Notes under the pieces: model-generated
Told to the model about the DNA's origin: nothing
Databases searched by the model: none
The model's input: the letters and a program-made list of their open reading frames with translations, nothing else
Shown here: positions 31,138 through 38,891 of the stretch, in pieces
Layout: every line of letters begins with the position of its first letter
How positions within the stretch are numbered: the stretch's first letter is position 1
Translations under genes and position numbers: made by a program
Origin: Arcobacter sp.
GTDB taxonomy: Bacteria; Campylobacterota; Campylobacteria; Campylobacterales; Arcobacteraceae
Reading direction: 5' to 3'
Length of the DNA: 38,995 bases
Assembly (NCBI GenBank): GCA_002733685.1
Contig: NVWN01000009.1
Coordinates: 129,492 to 168,486, forward strand

Positions 31138-31232
31138 AGATTAGACTTTTTTATTCACGTACACTATATAGTAGTGCTTATGAGTAATCATTACATTAAC
31201 TCTTGTGTACTTCTTTTACTCATAAATTACGA
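31138..31232. repeat. ~90-bp direct repeat in the element, copy B
   Basis: Contains CTTATGAGTAATCATTACAT then TAACTCTTGTGTACTTCTTT and TACTCATAAATTACG. See copy A at 30386. A 62-codon open frame overlapping this copy starts with GTG and is not convincing as a gene. Confidence 0.55.
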
Positions 31233-31793
31233 GAATATGTGCGCAGACTTGTGTGGCTTTGTGTAGATATGTATTTTTTAGTTACACGTATTTTCTTTAC
31301 TTTGTGCCTTTTGTTTTATGGGTATGTAATATATATAATATGCTGCCAAATTCATATAAAGAGTTTTAATTTTATGATGATAAAAATATGAATATATTTA
31401 ACAAGTATCTTGGTTTATTTTACTCAAAAGAACTATTCAATTATTTATAAAAATAAACATTTTTAGCGTGATAAATATTATTTTTATGCTTTGTCCTGGT
31501 GTAAATTGCTTGAGAGATTTATGCAGCATAATTAGATCAGTTGCTGCAGCAAAATAAAACTCTACAAGTACCATAAAATAACACTTCTTGAAAATGAATA
31601 AATACGTATCTATGATAATAGATTAAATTAAATTCAAAATAAGTACATTTTTATAACTTTTTTCGCCCAAAAATATCACTAAATAGTAACCTTACTTTCG
31701 TTATTTATTTCTTGCAGGACAGGTCAAAACAATTTTAATATTGTATAGATTTTGTTATATCGAAATGAACGTGTTTATGATAGTTATTTTTAG

Positions 31794-31825
31794 TTGAGTA
31801 ATGCAAATAAGGCTACATTACTCAA
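31794..31825. terminator. Inverted repeat after the XerH-like gene
   Basis: TTGAGTAATG (31794-31803) and CATTACTCAA (31816-31825) are exact reverse complements with a 12-nt loop, 15 bp past the recombinase stop codon. There is no T-run after the stem in the direction of transcription. It may end transcription or be a recombinase-related site. Confidence 0.45.
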
Positions 31826-31840
31826 GAGATAGTATTAGAT

Positions 31841-32881
31841 TTATAGGTCATCCATTATTAATGCTGCTTCTTTTAGTCTTGCGGTATCAAAATGTGTGTA
31901 GATTCTTGAGGTATTAATATTTTCATGCCCTAGAAGCTCTTGTACAAGAACTAAGTCTTTAGTTTTCTTATATAGCCTTGTAGCAAAAGTATGTCTTAAT
32001 AAATGCGGTCCATTTTTCCCCTTCTTTAATTTTGCGAGCCTTAATATATTATTCATATGATGATAAACTGTTTGTTGATTGAAGGCTTCTCCTTTTGTTT
32101 TAAAGAGCAATTCATTATCTTGGAGTTCCGGCTTAGTTTTACTTGTAAGGAAAAATTTTAGGATGTCTTCTTTTATCATTATAAATCTTTCTTTATTTCC
32201 TTTTCCAATGATTTTTATTACATAAGATAACTCATCATGAGTTATGTCTTTAAGACGTATATTTACTACTTCATGTACACGCATTCCAGTATGCAGAATC
32301 ATTTCAATTAGAATAACCATAATACTTTTTTTATACGATATTTTTCTATATTCCTCCAGGGCATTCATAAATTCTTTTATTTCTTTATCGTTTAAATATA
32401 TTGGAAGTTTAACTCCACTATTTCCTCTTAGTCCACCCCAGTTATTTAGTGAGAAGTTGAACTTACAGTCAGCTCTTTTATCAAGATAATTAAAAAAGTT
32501 TGAAATTACCCTAAGATGATTTTTTTTTGTTGCGTCAGCGAGGGTACACGTGCTTTCATATAAAAACTGCGATACAAAGTCTTCATCTATTTGATTAAGA
32601 GAGACCATGGGTATATTCTCAATATATAAGTGAAACTTTTTCATAACAGTAAAATAAACATTTGTTCCAGCTAATCCAGCTTTTCTAACTTGTTTCATAT
32701 AAAAGTCTAATTCTTGGATTGAGTGTGTACCCGCTTTTATTTTTACTGTAGCATTATCAAGTAATTTCTTATTTTTTATATCTCTTCTTGTAAGTATATT
32801 AATCTTATATTTCATATATTTCTCTATCCATACGAGTAAACTATCTTGTGGTCTTTCTTTGCAATTTAGTATATTATTCAT
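31841..32881 (-). CDS. XerH-like tyrosine recombinase
   Basis: I choose the ATG at 32881 (346 aa) because AGGAGAACAG lies directly before it; an in-frame ATG 15 nt upstream lacks this. The catalytic set is complete: Arg201 (HTGMRVHE), Lys227 (GKGNKERF), His293 and Arg296 (HLLRHTFATRLY), His319 (LLGHENINTSRIYTHF) and Tyr328. The N-terminal pattern (LDFYMKQVRKAGLAGTNVYF) and the end (KKTKDLVLVQELLGHENINT) closely resemble XerH of Campylobacterota, which resolves chromosome dimers at dif. Being inside a mobile element that already has an integrase is unusual. A role in resolving element multimers or in using dif-like sites is possible. Confidence 0.88.
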   Translation of the reverse strand: MNNILNCKERPQDSLLVWIEKYMKYKINILTRRDIKNKKLLDNATVKIKAGTHSIQELDFYMKQVRKAGLAGTNVYFTVMKKFHLYIENIPMVSLNQIDEDFVSQFLYESTCTLADATKKNHLRVISNFFNYLDKRADCKFNFSLNNWGGLRGNSGVKLPIYLNDKEIKEFMNALEEYRKISYKKSIMVILIEMILHTGMRVHEVVNIRLKDITHDELSYVIKIIGKGNKERFIMIKEDILKFFLTSKTKPELQDNELLFKTKGEAFNQQTVYHHMNNILRLAKLKKGKNGPHLLRHTFATRLYKKTKDLVLVQELLGHENINTSRIYTHFDTARLKEAALIMDDL

Positions 32882-32889
32882 CTGTTCTC

Positions 32890-34695
32890 CTAACATTCAA
32901 TAATAAAGGTTGTTTTTTCAACTTTTTCAAGTTTGAAAATGCCTTGCTCAATTAACTCATCTATTTTTTCTTTATTTAAGCCTCTTATATTATTTGTTGC
33001 ACTAGATTTTGTAATTCTTTTTTCTTTTGTTGCTCTAATCTTTTTTAGAAGTTTTTCTGCTACTGAATCAATTTTGAAATTTAATAGCTTGTTTTTTTGA
33101 AATAACTGTAGCACCTTGTTACTTTCTTCTGTGAAGATGTTCATGATAAAAATACCTTCCTCTATGTACTCTAAAGGTATCTCTATTAACTTACTATTCA
33201 CTACGTCTAGTTTTTCGTACGCATTATTAAAAATATAACTCATAAGTGCGAATTTAAGTGCATAGGTTGAAAGTCTGTATGTTGCCGTTAGTTCTTCATC
33301 TGTTTCAGTGTCATGAGCACTTTCACTGTACTCATTAAACCATAGAGTAAAATGATTTTCTGCTTCTTTGCTTAGTTTAAATAATACAGGTTCTTTTCTA
33401 TCAAACTCAAGCATATTTATAACAAAATTACCTACTTCCTCATAAATTGATGTCTTTATATGTAAAGGTTTTATTTGAAGGGGTTTAAAGTCTGCTCGAA
33501 TGTTATAACTAAATAAATACCTAGCCATAAAACCACTTGCAATATCGTTTTTGTTGGTTGCTTCTAATAACCATTGTTCGGTAATTAAACCAATTTCGGA
33601 TAGTACCGGTCTTTTAACAATAATACTACCCCCATTTACAAGTCTTTTATGAATAAGTTCTACATCAAATATAGATGTTTTTGTAGCTTTGTATGATCTA
33701 TCATTATTGGTTCTTTCAAGTTCTGAACGCATTTCATCATAATAGATAATTCCTCCATTTTGATTCTCTTGAAGAGATTTTATCTTCGCTTCTGGAGTAC
33801 CATCATTTTGGAATATTAATAGTTTCGGCTCAGGTTTATCAGGTTCAATTTCATTCTTTTTATCATCTTTTGATAATTCTCTAAAGTTCTTTTTATCAAG
33901 TTCGTATTGTTCTGTTTTTTTTTCATATTCATCATAAAAGTCTGTTTGTAGATTTCCAAAGATACATTTTTTAGTATATTTATACAAAGTTGACTTGGCT
34001 CCTGCACTTGAGGGGGCTATGACAATACTCCATATTATTGGATAGACGGTTAAATTTACATTGTTTGTAATTTGTGCACGTCCTCCAATTAATCCACCCA
34101 TAGAAGTTAGTACAGTAGAAAGTACCATACTAATTGGGTAGTCGTTTATCTGTGCTAAGTCCTGTACAATACTTTTAATAAATGGAGTGAATTTACTTAC
34201 ATCAATTTCCATTTTATTGGAACTTTTTTTATTTTTTGTTTTATATAAATTGTTTAGCTTTAGTAATTCACTATTGAGCTTCTCAATGCCACTGGAGGCA
34301 CTTAATGTAGTAGTTCGTGCATTTTGAGCCAAAGAGGAAGAGATACGAAGCATTTCACGTTTAATGTGATCTTCTTGCATACTTTTTATATAGGCAGAAA
34401 GGTTTGTAATTGGATTAGCACTTAATATATCTATTAAAACATTTTCGTGACGGCTATCATTAATATCTTTCTTTATAAACTCTTCATCAATAGGTTTCTC
34501 TTCTTTATGTAGCTTCAACATGCTTTTAAATATCATTTGATGTGTTTCCATGAAAAAGGTCTCAGGCTTGAGAGAGTCATGCATTTTATCAAAAGTGTTA
34601 CTATTAAAAAGAAAAGAACTTAAGACTGCTCTTTCTACATTTAGAGTACTTGTCACATCACTTTGAATATTTTGTTTATCTGTGTTAGAATTCAT
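32890..34695 (-). CDS. DnaB-N plus DUF3987 helicase/primase-like protein
   Basis: The 601 aa protein begins with a DnaB N-terminal-type helical domain (about 18-110: ERAVLSSFLFNSNTFDKMHD, then LKPETFFMETHQMIFKSML and EEKPIDEEF). Next comes a DUF3987-type ATPase core with an altered Walker A, APSSAGAKST (227-236), where an Ala replaces the expected GK spacing. The Walker B is GGIIYYDEMRSEL (Asp320-Glu321). Such proteins occur in phages, satellites and integrative elements and are thought to support replication. The C-terminal 70 residues are basic and may form a winged helix. It precedes the XerH-like gene with 8 nt between stop and start, so the two are co-transcribed. Confidence 0.75.
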   Translation of the reverse strand: MNSNTDKQNIQSDVTSTLNVERAVLSSFLFNSNTFDKMHDSLKPETFFMETHQMIFKSMLKLHKEEKPIDEEFIKKDINDSRHENVLIDILSANPITNLSAYIKSMQEDHIKREMLRISSSLAQNARTTTLSASSGIEKLNSELLKLNNLYKTKNKKSSNKMEIDVSKFTPFIKSIVQDLAQINDYPISMVLSTVLTSMGGLIGGRAQITNNVNLTVYPIIWSIVIAPSSAGAKSTLYKYTKKCIFGNLQTDFYDEYEKKTEQYELDKKNFRELSKDDKKNEIEPDKPEPKLLIFQNDGTPEAKIKSLQENQNGGIIYYDEMRSELERTNNDRSYKATKTSIFDVELIHKRLVNGGSIIVKRPVLSEIGLITEQWLLEATNKNDIASGFMARYLFSYNIRADFKPLQIKPLHIKTSIYEEVGNFVINMLEFDRKEPVLFKLSKEAENHFTLWFNEYSESAHDTETDEELTATYRLSTYALKFALMSYIFNNAYEKLDVVNSKLIEIPLEYIEEGIFIMNIFTEESNKVLQLFQKNKLLNFKIDSVAEKLLKKIRATKEKRITKSSATNNIRGLNKEKIDELIEQGIFKLEKVEKTTFIIEC

Positions 34696-34768
34696 TACTT
34701 CTTACCTTATGTTATTTGCCGAATATTTTGGAGAGTGTTTATTTAAATGCTCTCCAAAGTACTTCTAA

Positions 34769-35011
34769 TTATTCATATTTTTTTATGTAATACTTACTTG
34801 TAATAAAAACAAACCCACCAATTAATATTAGTTTTTCTAACTCCAGTGTTTTGCTTCTTTTGTTTAGCAGCTTTGATATAGCAAACTTTATTCCTAAACT
34901 TATTGCTGTATTGGTTAGTATTTGCTTGATATTAATTTCTTTTTTAGAAAGTATATTTTTAGATACACTTAATACAATATTCGATATATTGTTACTTGTA
35001 CTTATATTCAT
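34769..35011 (-). CDS. Small protein with C-terminal membrane segment, 80 aa
   Basis: An unrecognised 80 aa protein with a good ribosome site (AAAGGGG, 7 nt before the ATG). It has an amphipathic N-terminal half (NIVLSVSKNILSKKEINIKQ), a moderately hydrophobic helix (TAISLGIKFAISKLLNK) and a clear membrane segment LEKLILIGGFVFITSKYYI near the C-terminus. It lies 73 nt upstream of the DUF3987 gene in the same direction. In phage-like elements, small membrane proteins in this position can be exclusion, lysis-control or replication-anchor factors, but nothing in the sequence decides this. Confidence 0.55.
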   Translation of the reverse strand: MNISTSNNISNIVLSVSKNILSKKEINIKQILTNTAISLGIKFAISKLLNKRSKTLELEKLILIGGFVFITSKYYIKKYE

Positions 35012-35112
35012 ATAATGCCCCTTTGGTATTTATGAGTATTCTTCGTCTTACTAATTGCTGTTAGTAAGATGAACACCTAAAAAAAATCATATTGTGCCTT
35101 TCTTATTAGCTT

Positions 35113-35307
35113 TTATAATTCTTCAATATATTCACGAACTAGTCTTTTTTGTGTTTGTTTTCCAATATTTCCATACCTACCATAATGCTTTGTAACTATT
35201 GCTCTAGTCATAGTAAAATCATTAAGTATGTAGTCAACTAGGTTACTTGCTAATTGCCCTTTTTCTAATTCGGCTCTTAGTCTTGCATTTAAATCTAATA
35301 AGTCCAT
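35113..35307 (-). CDS. Small hypothetical protein, 64 aa
   Basis: The 64 aa product (LNARLRAELEKGQLASNLVD, then YILNDFTMTRAIVTKHYGRY) is charged and helical with no membrane segment. Its ATG at 35307 directly follows the stop codon of the HTH gene, and the ribosome site AAAGGGG lies inside the end of that gene. The pair is therefore translationally coupled. TMTRAIVTKHYG could be a small helix-turn-helix, but I do not recognise a family. Likely a DNA-binding or accessory factor of the element. Confidence 0.6.
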   Translation of the reverse strand: MDLLDLNARLRAELEKGQLASNLVDYILNDFTMTRAIVTKHYGRYGNIGKQTQKRLVREYIEEL

Positions 35308-35520
35308 TTATTCCCCTTTCTCTATATTTACACGTCCACTTTCTATCATTTCAATTAAGTCAGATTTTTTATATAAAATCTTTCTACCTCTCTTACAAAA
35401 AGGGAAACCTTTTTTAAGTGACCTTGCAACTGCAAGACTTCCAACTGATGTATCTGTAAAGATAGAAGTCTCCTCAATAGATAAATATTCTTTATCCAAA
35501 TTAATCGTAGTATATTTCAT
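35308..35520 (-). CDS. Excisionase-like helix-turn-helix protein
   Basis: The 70 aa protein has the layout of HTH_17/excisionase (AlpA/MerR-like) proteins: YLSIEETSIFTDTSVGSLAV, then RSLKKGFPFCKRGRKILYKK and SDLIEMIESGRV. The last part is the wing and the final helix. AAAGGAG lies 5 nt before the ATG. In small integrated elements such proteins direct excision or regulate early genes. It is the first gene of the replication/recombination operon, downstream of a 265-nt promoter region with an inverted repeat. Confidence 0.78.
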   Translation of the reverse strand: MKYTTINLDKEYLSIEETSIFTDTSVGSLAVARSLKKGFPFCKRGRKILYKKSDLIEMIESGRVNIEKGE

Positions 35521-35605
35521 TTAATCTCCTTTAAACATAATCATTATGTACAATAAAAGCTTAATAATGTATTAATATTGATATTAAAAGGATAATTCTA
35601 GTAAA

Positions 35606-35636
35606 TAAGTACTATATAAAGCTTATTTAGTACTTA
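35606..35636. promoter_or_regulatory. Inverted repeat upstream of the HTH operon
   Basis: TAAGTACT (35606-35613) and AGTACTTA (35629-35636) are exact reverse complements 15 nt apart. A further AAGTAAGTAC lies at about 35662. They are in the 266-nt gap before the HTH gene and are a possible operator for it or its partner. Nothing else is seen in this gap. Confidence 0.4.
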
Positions 35637-35786
35637 AAGTAGGTATAAAAAATCCTTGATTAAAGTAAGTACACAATAAATAAGTTATTTGCACTTTTTA
35701 TTAATTTGATTGTATTTATGTAGAATATATAATATAGAAGGGGGAGTAAAAAGTAGGCTTTGTAAAATTGATTTGGCTATATATTA

Positions 35787-36584
35787 TTATAATATGAGCG
35801 GCTTAAATTTTATATTATTCGTCATTTTAATTTTATCTTCTGCTTCTTGATTAGCTCTATATATTTGTGAGGTATTTCCATTATAAAGCATAGTAGCTAG
35901 TTTTTTTATCGTTTCTTTTTTATTTAGTTCTATAATATCTCCAAAGTCATTAAATTCTTGAAGCATATATCTTATGCTGTCTTCTATTGATATGTAATTG
36001 AATATATCATAAATAAAAAGTCTATCTCTTTCGGTTTTTTTAATTAATCTTTTATTTGAGACATTTAATTTATCTATTGTAAAGTGCATATTAAAATATT
36101 GAAGAAATGCAATTTCATTTAAGCGAACAGTTGCTTTAGATAGGTTCTCATATGCTTCTATTGTTAATACTTTACCAGATGATTTCAGGCCATATACGTA
36201 AAAAAGTGTAGTTAAATGTTTAGGTAGCACTTCATCATAATTGCTATTTCCTTTAAGATAAAATAAATTATATGACCTAAAAAAGTATAAAAGAGCTATG
36301 TCTTCTTGAGAAAGAGAATCATAATATTTAAAATAGGTCTTGTATAAAGAAAGCCAATCTTCTTTTGAATAACTATCCATTTTTGCAAGAAGTTTATTAA
36401 TATCAGCATAGTGTGGAAGAAGATATAATGGATAATATTCATAGTATCTATCATCAACAGGTACTAAGTAATTTTTATATTGGTCATAAGTTCTTTCAAT
36501 TTTATACCACTCTTTAATTGGAATAATAATATGAGTTGGTTCTCCATCTTCTATGTCCGATATATATTGTGGATAAAAATCCAT
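35787..36584 (-). CDS. Hypothetical element protein, 265 aa, co-transcribed with integrase
   Basis: I do not recognise this protein. It is rich in Tyr, Asp and Leu and mostly helical, with no signal peptide or membrane segment. The N-terminal stretch GEPTHIIIPIKEWYKIERTY resembles the short beta-helix start of Phd/YefM-type antitoxins, but the remainder (LAKMDSYSKEDWLSLYKTYF, RLIKKTERDRLFIYDIFNYI) has no match I can name. AAAGGA precedes the ATG. The gene starts 21 nt after the integrase stop on the same strand, so the two are likely one transcript. Position suggests a control or cargo (for example defence) function; this is unproven. Confidence 0.65.
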   Translation of the reverse strand: MDFYPQYISDIEDGEPTHIIIPIKEWYKIERTYDQYKNYLVPVDDRYYEYYPLYLLPHYADINKLLAKMDSYSKEDWLSLYKTYFKYYDSLSQEDIALLYFFRSYNLFYLKGNSNYDEVLPKHLTTLFYVYGLKSSGKVLTIEAYENLSKATVRLNEIAFLQYFNMHFTIDKLNVSNKRLIKKTERDRLFIYDIFNYISIEDSIRYMLQEFNDFGDIIELNKKETIKKLATMLYNGNTSQIYRANQEAEDKIKMTNNIKFKPLIL

Positions 36585-36605
36585 TGTATTCCTTTTTCTT
36601 TATAA

Positions 36606-37703
36606 TTATATTTTACTTTGTTTTTGTTCAATTTTATTTAAATCATCAATTATATCTTTGTTTGATAAATCTATATACCGTTGAGTGGTTTTAATATCTT
36701 TGTGTGTCATCGTTTTTTGTATTTGAAAGGCATTTAAGCCATTTCTTGCAAGTACTGTGCCAAAATGATGCCTTAGGCTATGTAATGGTCTATATTCATC
36801 AGGAAGGCCTGCTTTTAATTTCATTTTTACTGCATGATAAGATAATCTACTTTTTCCAATAGGAACACCTGGACGTTGTTCAAAAATATATTCTTTACTT
36901 AGTCCTTTTTGGCTTTCTATAATGCTCTTAGCGTTATTTGATAAGTAGTATATTTCATCATGTCCACTTTTTGCATCTACTATTTTTACTGTACTATTGA
37001 CAAAAGAATAATGCTTCCACTTTATCTTAAGAGGTTCTGCTCTTCTCATTCCAGTTGTATATATTAGCTTAACAATTTTAGCAATTATTTGATCCTCATA
37101 ATTATCTATAACTTTTAGGTAATCTTCAATCATTTCATCAGAGTAGGTCTCTGTTATTTTATTGTTTTTAATTTTTCTATTAAATCTGATTATAGGTCCA
37201 GATTGTATATAGTCTGAGGCTATTGCATGATTAACTACTCTTTTAAACATAGAATAGACTTTTTGGAATGTTTGCTCCGTAATACCTTTTTCAAGCATAG
37301 TTGAATAGACTTTTTCAATATCTTTTGTATTGATATCTTCGATATTTTTAGTAAGTAGAAAGCTAAAATGATTGATAACTCTTTGGTATTCTTCTTTTAC
37401 TGCTTTTAATGTATCTTTTTTATCTTCATGCCATTTAGTTGTTAAGTATTGTAGGGTAAGATTTTTTTGTGTATGGCTATTAATACCGTATTTGATTTCG
37501 TATAAAATATCATTTCTAATTTGATTTGCTTTTGTTGCTGTCATTCGTTGTGATTTTTTTCCAACAGACTTTTTTTTCTGCTTGCCATCACTTCTATAAA
37601 TCACATAATAAGATAAGTCAGGTACCTGTCCAATAACACTAAGTAGTTCTTTGTAATAGACACCTTCATATTTTGTTTTATGCATGAAATTATTTTTAGA
37701 CAT
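36606..37703 (-). CDS. int: Phage-type tyrosine integrase of the element
   Basis: The 365 aa protein has an N-terminal arm-binding region (YYVIYRSDGKQKKKSVGKK, about 32-50), a core-binding domain (about 80-180) and a catalytic domain. Its residues are Arg220 (TTGMRRAEPL), Lys245 (DAKSGHDE), His308 and Arg311 (PLHSLRHHFG), His334 (MTHKDIKTT) and Tyr343 (QRYIDLS). AGGAG lies 6 nt before the ATG. It begins 172 bp from the tRNA-Leu 3' end, with GGCAAC direct repeats between them. It should therefore be the recombinase that inserted the element at this tRNA. All catalytic residues are present, so it may still be active. Confidence 0.92.
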   Translation of the reverse strand: MSKNNFMHKTKYEGVYYKELLSVIGQVPDLSYYVIYRSDGKQKKKSVGKKSQRMTATKANQIRNDILYEIKYGINSHTQKNLTLQYLTTKWHEDKKDTLKAVKEEYQRVINHFSFLLTKNIEDINTKDIEKVYSTMLEKGITEQTFQKVYSMFKRVVNHAIASDYIQSGPIIRFNRKIKNNKITETYSDEMIEDYLKVIDNYEDQIIAKIVKLIYTTGMRRAEPLKIKWKHYSFVNSTVKIVDAKSGHDEIYYLSNNAKSIIESQKGLSKEYIFEQRPGVPIGKSRLSYHAVKMKLKAGLPDEYRPLHSLRHHFGTVLARNGLNAFQIQKTMTHKDIKTTQRYIDLSNKDIIDDLNKIEQKQSKI

Positions 37704-37737
37704 TTGTACTCCTAAAAAGGTAACAGCAGTTTATCAC

Positions 37738-37761
37738 AAAAGGCAACAAAAAGGCAACATC
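37738..37761. repeat. Paired GGCAAC repeats, likely integrase arm site (right)
   Basis: AAAAGGCAACAAAAAGGCAA then CATC. It is almost identical to 29106-29129; a related AAAAAGGTAACAG is at 37714. It sits between the integrase start and the tRNA. Confidence 0.7.
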
Positions 37762-37874
37762 CCAATTGTATTCTAGTTAATCCTATGGTATTCTAATTAA
37801 TGTAAAGGTTTTGAGGGAATCGTGTTAGTGTATCGTATTTAACTCTACTTAATCTCTTGTAATGTTAGTGTTTA

Positions 37875-37961
37875 TGGTACCCGTACTCGGACTTGAACCG
37901 AGAAGACCGTGAAGTCACCGGATTTTGAATCCGGCGTGTTTACCAATTTCACCATACGGGC
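37875..37961 (-). tRNA. tRNA-Leu (anticodon CAA)
   Basis: The minus strand reads GCCCGTATGGTGAAATTGGT at the 5' end. It has an anticodon stem-loop CCGGA-TTCAAAA-TCCGG giving anticodon CAA, the long variable arm of class II tRNAs, GGTTCAAGTCC in the T arm and an acceptor end TACGGGT-A-CCA. The length is 87 nt and the CCA is encoded. G1 pairs with U72 as a wobble. A TATAAT -10 box lies about 12 nt upstream (37973-37978). The 3' end is the attachment site of the integrated element and is intact, so the tRNA should be functional. Confidence 0.95.
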
Positions 37962-38124
37962 ATGTGGATGAGATTATAAGAAATTTATACTTAAGTACTC
38001 TTTATATTTCAAAAGAATTTGATAAAAGATGTTTTTTGATAATTAATTTAAAAATTAAAAACTCTCTAATTGAATATATACTAAAATATGAAAAGAATTA
38101 GCAGAAAGATTAAGAAGGTTAAAA

Positions 38125-38775
38125 ATGCATGACAAAAAACTATTAGAAGAAATAAAAAATATATACGCTTTAAATAAAAATATTAAAAGTATGGTGAATG
38201 ATTTAGAATTTAATGTAAATATTGCATATTGGGCAAATAAACTGTGCAGTGATGAATTTGACAATAATTTAGAAATTGCAGAAGCTTTATTTGATGAAGC
38301 AGTAGAAAATGCCAATGAGTTTAGAGATTATAAAGAGCTTGCTTTTTATGTTGGTAGAAGTGCTGGTATTAATGATAAAGACTGGGCAAAAGAATTACTT
38401 GATATTACGATTACAAAAATTACAAATGTAAGAGATTTAAGAAATTTAGCAGATGCACTTGCTAATAAAGATTCTGGCTACCATGATGAAAATATAGCAG
38501 CCACTTTATACAAAGAATGTATACAAAAAGCTTCTAATGCTTATGGGTTTTATTGTATTGCAGATTCTTTATGTGATCCTTCTTTATTAAACGATAAGGA
38601 CTGGGCAAAAGAACTGTATTTAAAGGCCATTGATGTAGCACATACAGCTGAAGAACTAACATGCATAGCAGATGCTATTGCTGATGAAGATGGTTACAAT
38701 GATGAAGCATGGGCAAATGAATTACATTCAGTTGCTTATGAACATGAAAATCAAGAAAGTAAAAAGAAAAGCTAA
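38125..38775 (+). CDS. Alpha-helical repeat protein, 216 aa
   Basis: The protein consists of about four degenerate repeats of roughly 38 residues. They are visible as INDKDWAKELLDITITKITN, LLNDKDWAKELYLKAIDVAH and YNDEAWANELHSVAY, each followed by a segment like VRDLRNLADALANKDSGYHD or AEELTCIADAIADEDGYND. The pattern is TPR/Sel1-like in size and helical character. There is no signal peptide or enzymatic motif. It probably mediates protein contacts. AAGG lies 7 nt before the ATG. A terminator overlaps its stop codon. It is outside the integrated element, beyond the tRNA. Confidence 0.75.
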   Translation: MHDKKLLEEIKNIYALNKNIKSMVNDLEFNVNIAYWANKLCSDEFDNNLEIAEALFDEAVENANEFRDYKELAFYVGRSAGINDKDWAKELLDITITKITNVRDLRNLADALANKDSGYHDENIAATLYKECIQKASNAYGFYCIADSLCDPSLLNDKDWAKELYLKAIDVAHTAEELTCIADAIADEDGYNDEAWANELHSVAYEHENQESKKKS

Positions 38776-38790
38776 ACAATAGCTTTTCTT
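38764..38790 (+). terminator. Terminator overlapping the stop codon of the repeat protein gene
   Basis: AAGAAAAGCTA (38764-38774) and TAGCTTTTCTT (38780-38790) form an 11-bp perfect stem with a 5-nt loop. The TAA stop codon lies in the hairpin. Confidence 0.7.
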
Positions 38791-38891
38791 AAATAATTTT
38801 ATAAATATTCATTATAAAGATATAAAGTTAGGATTATTAAGTAAACTGTAAAGTAAGATTTTGTACATTACGTTTTAAGAATAGGAAAATT

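Larger units (their letters stand above)
29760..31840. other. 2.1-kb non-coding block of the element
   Basis: Between the NYN gene and the XerH-like gene no convincing gene exists. The block holds the leader terminator, a 33-bp palindrome, the GTCTTAA iterons, a purine/pyrimidine tract of CCTGTT units at about 30520-30580, and two copies of a roughly 90-bp sequence (30386-30480 and 31138-31232). A hairpin near 31794 ends the block. It makes up almost a quarter of the element. Confidence 0.7.
29036..37894. mobile_element. Integrated element at tRNA-Leu(CAA), satellite-like
   Basis: One boundary is the 3' end of tRNA-Leu (TGGTACCCGTA plus CGGACT, 37875-37894). The other is a degenerate copy of that sequence at 29036-29055, matching at all but about four positions. 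Just inside each end is a pair of GGCAAC repeats in the same arrangement (29106-29129 and 37738-37761). The integrase gene is next to the tRNA. All genes are on the minus strand: integrase, unknown 265 aa protein, HTH protein, 64 aa protein, 80 aa protein, DnaB-N/DUF3987 protein, XerH-like recombinase and NYN protein. I see no capsid, portal, terminase, relaxase or type IV secretion gene. This fits a phage satellite or a small integrative element. Confidence 0.8.

Noticed and set aside
31203-31391. 62-codon plus-strand frame
   Set aside because: It starts with GTG without a ribosome site, opposes all genes of the element and overlaps repeat copy B.
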